From Pycnococcus provasolii (Eukaryota; Chlorophyta; Pseudoscourfieldiophyceae; Pseudoscourfieldiales; Pycnococcaceae), in the NCBI GenBank assembly GCA_938743325.2, contig OW568871.1, forward strand, positions 310,001 to 374,000: a DNA stretch of 64,000 nucleotides. The letters run 5' to 3'. The translations under genes and the position numbers were made by a program. The notes below the pieces were generated by a model that did no database searches, had not been told where the DNA came from, and was given only the letters and a program-made list of their open reading frames with translations. This document shows positions 53,101 to 62,165 of the stretch, one piece after another; position 1 is the stretch's first letter; every line of letters begins with the position of its first letter.

Positions 53101-55453
53101 AAAGTTGTCCTTTTTTTGAGATCTATGGCGATGCCGTTTTGCTACCCGCTTCACACCGACGACTTAAGCAAGAGGATTCGCTCAAATCTCCGCTCTGGCT
53201 TGGCGCTTGCCAAATTTGCCTTTGTGCCGTTGACACTTACACTTGTCGAGTTCGTGGACTGCAATCAAGACGTTAGCACGGGGCGCTATTTCCTTGAGTC
53301 TGAGCCAACGATCGAGTGCTTTGTCTTAGACAGGAGCAAATATGTATGGGCGGAAATGCTTCCAGTATTCATTTTTTTCGTCATCTTTTACCCCGTTTGT
53401 CTACTTGGCGGCTTCGTGTGGATAATGTATTCTGCTCGCGGCAATCTGAACTCGCCCGCCGTTAAAGATGTGCTAGGTTTTATTACACAGCACTACAACG
53501 CAAAATACTATTATTTTGGTATGGCAAACGAAAAGATTTTGTTCGAGAGAGACATCTCAGATCCAAATTCTCACCACAACACACCACAAACCACCCACCT
53601 TCCACTATAAACATACAGAGGTCGTATCGATGGTACGAAGGGCAAGCGTCATGATTACCATGGTGATGTTCACCGGAGCAGAGCAATCTGCATCAATGCG
53701 GCAGGCTGTCGTGAGTACGCTAATCAACTTCACCACCCTCATTATAAACCAGCGCACGAAGCCGCATAGATTACCCTGGCTAAATCGTCTTGAGGCAGGA
53801 TCACAGCTAACTGAGCTGCTTGTGCTGCTGACGGGTCTCATTACGCTCAGCAGAAAAACAAGCGGCCAGTTTGGGTACGATATGGGTTTGTTCACCACAA
53901 TCGTCACCTTGGCGCAGTACGGCTGTATCCTCTTCGCGTGCGCGGTTGAATGGAATGAGAAGAGTGGATTCTTTGATCATCAACAAGACTCTGTGGCAAA
54001 TGTTATGAGAGAAATGAGGAAGAGTGCGGCGAAACGCGAGCATAAGTATAGACAATATGAGAAATTGAGCGAAACTTTGGTGAAGAAGGCCAAGAAGGGA
54101 AATCTCAATGAAGCTTATGCGTATAAAATCATCGCTAAAATTCTCCGCGATTTCGCACCCGACGAAAAGACGCGTAATGCAAAGGTGAAGAAGCTCATTA
54201 CATTTTTCCCGGTGATGACAGAACGCGTGGAAGAATTGTTGAATGCTCTGCATGAATTTGAAAAAAATCCCCACGTCGCCGAAGCGAAGGAATCTGTGGA
54301 GAGATGCGCGAGAGATGTCAAGGACGGTCTTCACAAGGTGATCAGAGGTTCGGCCAGCAAGTTTTGGGCCGTTGTCAAGGCGCACGAATTTGCACGGATG
54401 CTTCTTGCTAGGCGTAGTGCCTTCCGTGTGCTTACCGGTGCCGCGATTCGACAGAGCCAGGATACGGCAACGTCGCAAGACGTATTCGAGCGTAAGGAGA
54501 TAGTACTGATGCATCACGAGAACATAAAGACGGCAGAAAGTGACGAAGAAGCAAAACGTTTAATGCAGAGGTTGCTCGTAGATCTGTCGATTCTGCTGCG
54601 AACTATCGATAAGCTGCTGAGCATAGCTGGGGTCAGAGGGAATGGTGAGACCGACGGTGCAAGCAGTAGCACCAAATTAGATGCACGTGAGATGCTTTTC
54701 TCTGCGATTCCGCCTTCCCGCAAGGACATCTACAAGAAGTGGTTCTCAGGAGAGGAACGTTCAAAAACTTGGAAGGATTTTGTCGAGCAAACTACCCAAA
54801 AGCAGTGCCTCGAAACTCTGATGGATCTTAAGGATGCTCTTGAGAAGATCAGCACGAAGGCGAAACAGGTGGAAGACGATGCGTTCAATGCGGGCAAGAT
54901 CCATCGCCTGCCGTCGAAGCTGCGTGAGGGAACTAGTGTGCATACAAATGCGTTGTCAGCCACAACGAGTGCAGACGCGGAGAGCGGGGTTATACCGCCG
55001 CTAAGCCGTTTTGAGGCTTCGCGATGCCTTGAAGAGATCAACGAAATCAACAAGCCCAGGCAGGCGATCACTCTAACGCGTGGTGGTAGCAGGCCGGTGC
55101 ATCATGCGTTGGAGCCAAAGTACCGCACTCAGATGATGGAGAGCCTGGCTCGCAGCATGGGAACATCAGAAGCATACGATAAGCTTCAGAAGATTATCAA
55201 TATAGACAGTCAGCTCGACGAAGACGACGACGACGTTGGCGTGGCTATTCGCCACGGCATTGATACCGCATGTGAAGATATGTTGTATCCTCACCGACGT
55301 CGCGCGATCGATTCCGACGACCGACAGGAGAGTTTTGGTATCATCACTCGTGATCGCAGTAGGACGGAGGCTAATGGAGGCTGGAACACGGTAGCCGTGG
55401 GTGCGAAAGCGGCTGGTCAACTGAGGACGCGCAATCGTGCTCAAACGGTGTGA
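38105..55453 (+). CDS. giant surface receptor/adhesion protein: dockerin-like, Calx-beta, cadherin-like, Cys-rich and duplicated multi-TM modules (six exons, ~5,607 aa)
   Basis: Exons: 38105-42385, 42528-42586, 42666-47842, 47943-49942, 50047-53518, 53619-55453; introns of 142, 79, 100, 104 and 100 nt, all GT-AG. Phases match at every join and total 16,824 nt (5,608 codons with stop). Order: signal peptide (MRSAVRWLLGTAALLYAVSVYS); propeller-like region; dockerin-like pair (about aa 664-735); Thr/Pro/Asn linker with many N-glycosylation sites; four or five Calx-beta repeats (to about 42830); a beta-rich region; cadherin-like repeats (about 43800-45300); Cys-rich GCC2/GCC3-like repeats (46025-46660); a TM cluster; a cytosolic helical stretch; a return TM (about 49770-49870); then a second cadherin-like, Cys-rich (51790-52540), TM cluster and cytosolic tail. 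Probably a plasma-membrane, calcium-dependent adhesion or sensing protein; function is inference. The main alternative is two or more separate genes. Confidence 0.75.
40095..40310 (+). other. dockerin-like calcium-binding pair inside the giant protein
   Basis: CGDTNNDGNLADPADSSLNS and ADVDGDMIVTSLDMYVLGAI form two F-hand-like loops with Asp/Asn at calcium-binding positions, separated by about 30 residues, as in type I dockerin modules (G-D-x-N-x-D-G ... D-x-x-x-L). A short Cys loop sits between the halves. Identification is by motif only. Confidence 0.55.
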
Positions 55454-55550
55454 GGATGCTGCGCATTTTGGAACAAAATACTGGGAGATTTGAATGGTTT
55501 AATTTGTGTCACATCAATTTTTGTTTCAAAAATATCGTTTAGTAGGTCCA

Positions 55551-56191
55551 TCAGGCGAACGGATTGTTTGCAGAGTACGTAATGGACGGTGCCGCCTGTT
55601 GTTGTGCTATTGTTGTCATCGTCGGCGCACCCATGCTGCTCGCAGGCAGACCTGTGCTTGCCGGGGTGGTCTGAGGAAAAGATGGCATGCCCGACGCAGC
55701 TTGAGACATCGGTGCGATTTGAGGCTGGGAGGACATCATGCCCGATGTCACGTTTGGAGGTGGCATGGCCATGTTCGTGCCCATGCCATTACCAAACGCT
55801 GCCGCGTTGCTCGGAGGTTGCATACCTGGCGCGCTTGTGGTGAACGGCGTGGATGTGACGACTTTCGTCTTTGGTAGACCGAGGTCAGATCCAAGATTGC
55901 TGAATGGATCTGGGGCTTCGGAGGCTGCTGCCATCTGTTGTGCTCCCGGCGCTGGGCTCATACCCATGCCCATGCCGCCGCTGCCCGCCGCGGCGCTGCT
56001 CGGAGGCTGCATGCCCATGCCCGTGCTCATGCCCATGCCCGTGCTCATGCCCATGCCCACGCCGCCAACACCGCCAGCCATAGCGTTTGGAGGCTGCATG
56101 CCCATGCCCATGCCGCCAACACCCGCCATAGCGTTTGGAGGCTGCATGCCCATGCCCATGCCTACACCGCCCGCCATAGCGTTTGGAGGCT

Positions 56192-56229
<38 letters not shown>

Positions 56230-56323
56230 GCGCCTACACCGCCCGCCATAGCGTTTGGAGGCTGCATGCCCATGCCCATGCCCATGCCCGCGCCTACACC
56301 GCCCGCCATAGCGTTTGGAGGCT

Positions 56324-56367
<44 letters not shown>

Positions 56368-57840
56368 GCGCCTACACCGCCCGCCATAGCGTTTGGAGGC
56401 TGCATGCCCATGCCCATGCCGCCACCGACCGCCGTTGCGCTGCTCGGAGGCTGCATACCCATGCCTGTACCCATGCCCATACCCGTGCTCATGCCCATGC
56501 CAGCACCGCCCGCCATTGCATTCGGAGGCTGCATACTCATGCCACTTGACATACCCACAGCATGGCCTCCCATACCAAACACGCTCGGCGCTGAATATCT
56601 AGCAGGTCCCATCACACCGCCTGTCTGAGGTGCCCCTCCATAGCTTGGTGGTGGACTTGGCGACGCGGCGAAAAGATCTTCATCCAACTCGCCAAGACGC
56701 GCCACGCCCGTTTTAAGTTTGGGCGAATTCGATTCAGATTCGTCAAACGCATCTACCCCTGCGGTAGAAGCTGTCGTTGGTGCCATCGACAATGCGAATG
56801 GATCTGCCGTTTGCGCCGTTGACGCCGGTGCCATTGACGATGTGAATGGATCTGCGGGCGCCGCCGGGGCTGGTGCTGGTGCACCGAATGCAGCGAAGGA
56901 GTTGTCTGCGGGCGCCGCCGGGGCTGGTGCTGGTGCACCGAATGCAGCGAAGGAGTTGTCTGCGGGCGCCGCCGGGGCTGGTGCTGGTGCACCGAATGCA
57001 GCGAAGGAGTTGTCTGCAGGCGCCGCCGGGGCTGGTGCTGGTGCACCGAATGCAGCGAAGGAGTTGTCTGCGGGCGCCGCCGGGGCTGAAGCTGGTGCAC
57101 CGAATGCAGCGAAGGAGTTGTCTGCAGGCGCCGCCGGGGTGAAGGACGCTTCTGGAGGCGGTTGTTGGCTCGTAAATCCTGATCCGAAAGAACCGAAGTC
57201 AACAGGAGCTGAAGTTGAAGCTGCCGTGCCATCGCCAAACGCGCCCGCAAAGTCGGTCCCGAATCCATGCGTCACCTGTTGCGTCTGCTGCACCACGCGC
57301 GTTTGCGCCGGCGCCGGCACCTGCGCCGATGACTGTGCTACCTGCGCAGTTGGCTGTCCAAGCCACCTCTTTCGAACAAACACTTCCGAGATGAAGGCTT
57401 TTGTTCGCTGGCGCTCTTTGCCGTTCGGCAGTGGGAAGTCGTGTGGCTCCCAGCTTGCAAGCCACGTCTCAAGCGCTTTGCCGTTTCCCTGACGCTGCAG
57501 CGCAGCCACCTCCGCGGCAGAAAACGTAGCCATTGAAATGGATTTGACCTTGAACTGAAGCTCGCGGTGAAGGCCGGAGCAAGCTGTGCATACGAACGTT
57601 CCAAAATCCGTGCCTGTGCGTGCGTGTGTGTGTGTGTTTGCGTCATGACAAGTGAGTATATGTTTCTTAATCCGTCGTTTCGTTCGCGCGTTTCTCGCGT
57701 GCTGGTCTTGACGAGCACGTACACACATACTGCGGCCCTAGCGCTTCGCAGGTAAAGCACCGTTTGTTGAAGCTCTCCTTGAGCATGGCCCTGATCATCT
57801 TCTCGTGCTTCGCCTCGAGCGCCTTGCTGGCCATGGCCAT
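55551..57840 (-). CDS. AGFG-type ArfGAP with FG-rich and GMQ-rich repeats, two exons
   Basis: Exon 1 is 57840-57723 and exon 2 is 57613-55551; the 109-nt intron has donor GTACGT and acceptor CACAG and splits a Cys codon (phase 1), giving 726 residues. The ArfGAP zinc finger is built across the junction: CFTCEALGPQYVC then TDFGTFVCTACSGLHRE (C-x2-C-x16-C-x2-C) plus the arginine-finger region; then MATFSAAEVAALQRQGNGKALETWLA as in AGFG/HRB proteins, which activate Arf GTP hydrolysis and act in vesicle traffic. Next come five 18-residue repeats containing NSFAAFG, and a Gly/Met-rich region of MGMGMQPPNAMAGG repeats; the protein ends NNPFA, an NPF-type EH-domain ligand. The arginine-finger residue was not verified. 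Divergent from the gene at 58510. Confidence 0.85.
55965..56530. repeat. coding minisatellite: CCCATG hexamers and PPNAMAGG units
   Basis: On the top strand, CCCATG/CCCATGCCCATG hexamers alternate with a longer unit carrying GCCATAGCGTTTGGAGGC, repeated about eight times with variable hexamer number. It encodes the Gly/Met/Gln-rich tail of the ArfGAP on the minus strand. All length changes seen are multiples of three. Confidence 0.9.
56851..57140. repeat. 54-bp coding minisatellite, five copies plus a partial
   Basis: Units start at 56851, 56905, 56959, 57013 and 57067, with a partial from 57121. Each encodes 18 residues around PAAPADNSFAAFGAP in the ArfGAP. Copies differ by only one or a few bases, indicating recent expansion or homogenisation. 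Confidence 0.92.
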
Positions 57841-58509
57841 GGCGCGAGTGCCTGTGCTGGCGTAGGGTGGTAGGTTTGAAGTTGGGTGCGGGAAAGGAGT
57901 GCGGGAAGGGGAGGGAAGGGGAGGGGTCAGGGGGAGGTTGCCGGTTCGCCTGCCCTGCCCTTCCCTTCTCTCCTCCGCTCTCCAACGATACGGCACGGCA
58001 TGGCACCCACGTGGGGACCCGCGGTTGACCACCTGCCAGGCCGGTGAGGGCAGGTGGCCATGGCGCCGGAATGGCCGGAAGACCTCCGCGGACGCGGGGG
58101 AGCCTCGCCCGTAGGACGAAGACCGCAGGTGCGCATACCTGGTGCGCATCTGGTTGGGGAGAGGGAGACCTAGTTGGTAAGTGGGAGGTGGTCTGCTTCG
58201 TTCCTCCCGGCCCAGGTGCTGTGCTCCCCTGTGACGCCATACATGGAACCCTGAGGGGAATTGTGAGTTGTCCCTTCGCCGTTTGTCCCCCAGTCCCCCT
58301 CCCTCCCTCCTCCTCCGAGACCGATGCCGAGGGGAAGGAAGGAAGGGGTCAGAGCAGGACGGGTAGTTGGTAGGGTTGTTCCCCCCCTCCTCGCCCTGCC
58401 CCCCCCTCCCCACACACACACTCCAAATACCACATACAAAATCTCGCCATCGCAACACAACCAACGTGACCGATAACACACGCACATAACCAAGGAAAAA
58501 GAGCGAAAT
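57841..58509. other. divergent promoter region, no gene seen
   Basis: Between the ArfGAP start (minus) and the gene at 58510 (plus). It contains G-rich runs near 57905-57940, a CCTCCCTCC-type tract at 58300-58320 and 58383-58412, and CA repeats just before 58420. Frames across it are low-complexity. Confidence 0.45.
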
Positions 58510-59136
58510 ATGGCGAGCGACCTGCGCCAGGCGCTATTCAGGCAACTAGAGCAGGACGCCACGGATAACAGGTCCAATGCGCAAGCGACGACGTCAGAGG
58601 CGGCGCGCTTCCAACAGGAAAAACTCGCAACAGATGCGAGGGGTGTGAAATCAACAGGGGCACGCGGCACCTCTGCTGGGGCGTCCGGACTTGCGCTCGA
58701 CGCGCGTGAAGACGGTGCGAACAAGGCGAGCAAAGCGAGGGAGCTGCACACGCCGGACTCGCTCTACGCCGCATGCCGCCGGGCAGTCATCTCGCCAGGT
58801 GAGCCGCATAGGCGTTCTGTGGAGTCGCTGCCGCGACAAAACGAGCTAATAGAGACGCCGCCTCGACTACCACCACCTCTCAGGGCTCGCGCGGACGACG
58901 ATGAAGACGTCCAGCGACCGCCCAAAATGCCGCGCGGCGTGGTGGACGGCGTGGATGCCACGGGAACGCGCGAGCGTGCTGAGGAACTGCTCCGCGAGCA
59001 CCTGAAGCACTGGCGCAGCGTTCGCGAATACTTCAAACAACGCTCAAAGGATAAGGCAAAAATGTACCGCGAGCGTATGCGCATCTTATGTGAACCCCCA
59101 CTCACACCCAAGGCACCGCCAAGGGAAGAGACGTAA
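58510..59136 (+). CDS. hypothetical protein with C-terminal basic helix (208 aa)
   Basis: Not recognised. The N-terminal 120 residues are polar and Ala/Arg/Asp-rich (QALFRQLEQDATDN). The C-terminal 70 residues look conserved and helical: RERAEELLREHLKHWRSVR, EYFKQRSKDKAKMYRERMRI, then LCEPPLTPKAP. This could bind nucleic acid or another helix; no assignment is made. The ATG has A at -3 and G at +4. Convergent with the minus-strand gene at 59195. Confidence 0.55.
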   Translation: MASDLRQALFRQLEQDATDNRSNAQATTSEAARFQQEKLATDARGVKSTGARGTSAGASGLALDAREDGANKASKARELHTPDSLYAACRRAVISPGEPHRRSVESLPRQNELIETPPRLPPPLRARADDDEDVQRPPKMPRGVVDGVDATGTRERAEELLREHLKHWRSVREYFKQRSKDKAKMYRERMRILCEPPLTPKAPPREET

Positions 59137-59194
59137 TCGTGATATTCACTTCAAACCACATCAAAAAAACAAAAACAAATAACTTTTAGTTTAT

Positions 59195-59692
59195 TTACTC
59201 GTCCGAGCGAGCAGCAGTCAGTGCGCGGACGTCAGTTAGCAAGGCACGAGCTTCGTTGAGACCTTCCTCGGCACGACGCACGGCTACATCTGCGTTGTGC
59301 CCGTCGGTGCGTGCAAGAGATATTGCGTCGCTCAGCTTGTCGAGTGCGGACGACATCTTCGACGTGGCATCCTCGAGGCTGTCCGCGTTTTCGCCCGATG
59401 CGAGTGAGGCAACGAGCGTCGTCGCGTCGATGGCGCCACGGTATGCGACGTCGAGGGACGCGAGTGACCGTGTCTTGCTCGTATCGTCGGTAAGGCCAAC
59501 CACAGGTCGTACCTGCCGCCTTGCCCGTGGTTGCCCGGACACTTTTGACAGGAAGAACGGCCGGTTCTCCGGCGTTGCACTTGCCACAGTCGTTATCTGT
59601 GTTCGTCGTCGCCGCCGCACGTTTCTTGTCGCGCTGTGTGCTTCGTGTCTGACAGTTTGCGTGTTGGTGATCACGTATGCGCCCGCCATCAT
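59195..59692 (-). CDS. hypothetical alpha-helical protein, possibly organelle-targeted (165 aa)
   Basis: Starts MMAGAYVITNTQTVRHEAHS, with an Arg-rich stretch (RNVRRRRRTQ) and no acids in the first 40 residues, which could be a targeting peptide. The C-terminal 100 residues form amphipathic helices (DATSKMSSALDKLSDAISLA, RRAEEGLNEARALLTDVRAL) suited to a coiled coil. No family recognised. Upstream codons remain open to 59716 but contain no ATG before 59692; the second ATG at 59689 is an alternative. Confidence 0.5.
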   Translation of the reverse strand: MMAGAYVITNTQTVRHEAHSATRNVRRRRRTQITTVASATPENRPFFLSKVSGQPRARRQVRPVVGLTDDTSKTRSLASLDVAYRGAIDATTLVASLASGENADSLEDATSKMSSALDKLSDAISLARTDGHNADVAVRRAEEGLNEARALLTDVRALTAARSDE

Positions 59693-59952
59693 CGCCCGGC
59701 GTGGTGTTCTTTTCACGATGGGAGTGAGTCGGACGGACGGGCTGGATAGTCGACTGTTGGATTTTCGGGCTCCCCCCGACTGATCCGCAATTATCCCCTA
59801 CGATTCTACCACCATCATAGGCCGACCAAACACCCGCCGAAGGGGCCGAGGACTGGGCAGGCGGTCCTGCGTCTCGCCAGTCTACCACCCTAAACCCCGC
59901 ACGGCGGCACCTCCGACCCTCACTCCCACGGTAACGCGCGTCCAAAATTAAA

Positions 59953-60786
59953 ATGAGCACCGCGCCGACGCGACGGCTGCGCACGACGACGACGACACAC
60001 GAGGACGACGACACGCCCGCCGAGACTCCAAAGTCACAAACCAGCAGTCATGCACGCACTGCCGTTTGGCGTGCTGTGGCAGTGCTCACGCTCGTCCTTG
60101 CGATCTTCGCTTGTTACACGCTCGCGCCGAAGATAAGAGCGGGCGGAGCGCAGCGCACGGTGTCACGCGCAGAGCTCGCGCGTCACGACGGCAAGGATGG
60201 CAGGCCCATCTGGCTCAGTGTTGGTGGCGAGGTCTTCGATGTGAGTGACGGTGCCAAGCACTACGGCCCTGGCGGAGGTTACTCGTTCTTCGCGGCAACC
60301 GATGGCACGCGCGCATACATCACCGGCGAGTTCGAGAAGGAGATTAACGACAACATCGACGACTTCACCGACGAGCAGTGCCTGGGAGTGGTTGACTGGG
60401 CAAAGTTTTACCACGAAACCTACAAGTTCGTTGGTGTTCTCGCCGGTGGCGCATTCTTCGACAACTCTGGAACGCCCACGGCACGGCGTGTCTCGCTGCT
60501 TTCGCGCGCTGACTCCGCCAAAGCAGCTCAGGCTCTCGCGAAGGAGCAGGAGAAGCAGTTCCCTGCGTGCTCGTCGCGCTGGACACAGCAGGATGGCGGC
60601 ACCGTCTGGTGCGATGCTGGCGAGTACCCTCGCCGCATCGACAAGCCATCCGCTCCGGGCGGTGTTGTGGCGGAGAGGTGCGCGTGCTTCTCGGACGTGG
60701 GAGTTAATGACCAGAGGCGACTGTACGACGGATGCGCGCCACACAGCTCGAAGTGCTCAACTTCCAAGCCGAAAACAAATGTATGA
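59953..60786 (+). CDS. neuferricin-like cytochrome b5 heme/steroid-binding domain protein
   Basis: A 277-residue protein with an N-terminal transmembrane anchor (VWRAVAVLTLVLAIFACYTLAP, about residues 38-60) and a MAPR-type cytochrome b5 domain: RTVSRAELARHDG, PIWLSVGGEVFDVSDGAKHYGPGGGYSFFAATDGTRAYITGEF, then FYHETYKFVGVLAGGAFFDNSGTPT, the closing element typical of neuferricin/CYB5D2. The b5-like GGxYxFFAxxDxTRA pattern is the MAPR heme pocket with a Tyr ligand rather than bis-His. A C-terminal Cys-rich part (six Cys) follows. It probably faces the ER lumen or cell exterior. TGTAA at 60797-60801 lies 11 nt after the stop. Exact ligand unknown. Confidence 0.85.
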   Translation: MSTAPTRRLRTTTTTHEDDDTPAETPKSQTSSHARTAVWRAVAVLTLVLAIFACYTLAPKIRAGGAQRTVSRAELARHDGKDGRPIWLSVGGEVFDVSDGAKHYGPGGGYSFFAATDGTRAYITGEFEKEINDNIDDFTDEQCLGVVDWAKFYHETYKFVGVLAGGAFFDNSGTPTARRVSLLSRADSAKAAQALAKEQEKQFPACSSRWTQQDGGTVWCDAGEYPRRIDKPSAPGGVVAERCACFSDVGVNDQRRLYDGCAPHSSKCSTSKPKTNV

Positions 60787-60832
60787 TAATAAATGTTGTA
60801 AAATGCTTCTTTTAACTTACTACTACTGCTGC

Positions 60833-61837
60833 TCACTCCGTCGTCGCGATGGGTGCGTCTGGCATACTCGCGTATTCGCTCCATGAGCCGTCGTAAACGC
60901 TCCACGGCACAGCTGGCATGCCCGATTCCGCCGCCACAAGCTCCGTCGCGAGAGCTAGCGTACACGCAGTCACGCCCGTGCCGCAGCTGAATACGAGAGG
61001 CTTGCCAACTTTGGAAACGCCAGCGGCGTCGAAGCGCGCCTTGAGATCCTCGACGGGTGCCATCGTCGTGTACTTGTCTCCATCTGGCGTCTCCGCGGAA
61101 ACGAGCAGAGAGCTGAACGGCACGTTTAAGCTACCCGGCGCGTGACCAGATGGCAGTCCAGGTCTGGGCTCAGGCTCCGTTCCACCGAAGCGTCCTGCGG
61201 ATCGCGCATCCACAACCTGCACATTAGCCTGCCCGTCGTCAACCGCGCGTCGAACATCGTCAAAGTTGGAAATCCTACTTGCGTCGTACGTCGCCACTCC
61301 GGCACTCTCCGCGATACGCACGCCCTTCTCGACAGCTGCCAACCTCTCGCCGCTCTCAACCTCGCCACCACTGGCGATCCACGCGTTCAGTCCGCCGTCC
61401 AGCACGACGGGTGTGATCGGCATGGTGTCGTTTATGCGTAGACACGAGCACATCCACCAAAGACGCGGCGCGGCGAAGATGCCCGTTGCGTCGTAGCACA
61501 CGACGGTGTCCCCCTCCTCCACTCCTAAGTCAGCGAGAGCGAGGCACATGTCCGACGGTGTTGGGAGCATGTGCGGCATATTAGATGCTTTGTCGCAGAC
61601 GGCGTCGATGTCAAAGAATTGCGACGTGGGTATTCGCCTTTTGAGAAACTCAGCCGGACCCGAACGCTTGAGGAGAGGCATGTGCCACGAGCTGTCTAAT
61701 ATTTTAACCTCGGACTTGCTCATGTTGTCCTTGAGCCACCGAGGTGAGACCAGAGGAGATGTGAGAGCAGCTGCCGTAGACGACATGGCGCGGGGTATGG
61801 CACGTCGGGCGGTGAGGCTTGTCGTGGTGGTCGCCAT
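60833..61837 (-). CDS. 3-mercaptopyruvate sulfurtransferase (tandem rhodanese)
   Basis: A 334-residue protein with two rhodanese domains. The N-terminal 25 residues (Thr/Arg/Ala-rich, no acids) suit a mitochondrial presequence. Domain 1: VSPRWLKDNMSKSEVKILDSSWHMP, PTSQFFDIDAVCDKAS, MLPTPSDMCLALADLG. Domain 2 ends with the active-site loop CGTGVTAC, whose Cys carries the persulfide; the CG-S/T-GVTA form is that of mercaptopyruvate sulfurtransferase, whereas rhodanese has CRKGVTA. It moves sulfur from 3-mercaptopyruvate to acceptors in cysteine catabolism, making persulfides or H2S. The start has a GCCATG context. Convergent with the neuferricin-like gene, 46 nt between stops. Confidence 0.9.
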   Translation of the reverse strand: MATTTTSLTARRAIPRAMSSTAAALTSPLVSPRWLKDNMSKSEVKILDSSWHMPLLKRSGPAEFLKRRIPTSQFFDIDAVCDKASNMPHMLPTPSDMCLALADLGVEEGDTVVCYDATGIFAAPRLWWMCSCLRINDTMPITPVVLDGGLNAWIASGGEVESGERLAAVEKGVRIAESAGVATYDASRISNFDDVRRAVDDGQANVQVVDARSAGRFGGTEPEPRPGLPSGHAPGSLNVPFSSLLVSAETPDGDKYTTMAPVEDLKARFDAAGVSKVGKPLVFSCGTGVTACTLALATELVAAESGMPAVPWSVYDGSWSEYASMPDAPIATTE

Positions 61838-62165
61838 GATGGTTGGTGAAGTGAGGTTGTGTTGGTCACGCAGGAAGCCGGGAGCGGAGGGGGAGGGGAT
61901 ACCTGTTCCTTAGGGAACGTTTTTGGGTCCAGGAACAGACAGGGCTCCCGAAATCCCGAACGTAATTGCCCCGCCTTGTGAGCCGGTAGAAATCGAGTTC
62001 CCAAAAATTGGTCCCTCGCATTCTTAGCGATAAAAAACAGCTTCCCTACCGACAAAAAACAGCTTCCCTCCCCCCCCAGCCCCGTACTACCCCGCCTAAA
62101 TTCGCCTCGTGTGACGAAAACGTTGGTTTGTCACATTTCACAACGCACAAGAAAAAGCAAACGAC
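61838..62165. other. divergent promoter region, no gene seen
   Basis: Between the sulfurtransferase (minus) and the triple-repeat secreted protein (plus). It carries a short direct repeat, ACAAAAAACAGCTTCCCT and GATAAAAAACAGCTTCCCT, at 62032-62068. Confidence 0.5.

Noticed and set aside
50068-53610. A separate gene starting near 50068
   Set aside because: There is no ATG or signal peptide at its start; the frame is an exon (50047-53518) that continues a cadherin-like repeat from the previous exon.
55738-56628. Long plus-strand open frame rich in MPMPMPTPP repeats
   Set aside because: It is the antisense of the GMGMQPPN minisatellite of the ArfGAP gene; the sense frame carries a complete ArfGAP zinc finger and a phase-consistent splice join.
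56719-57492. Plus-strand open frame of AGAPNAAKELSAGAAGAG repeats
   Set aside because: Antisense of the 54-bp coding repeat; a repeat with length divisible by three keeps several frames open by chance.
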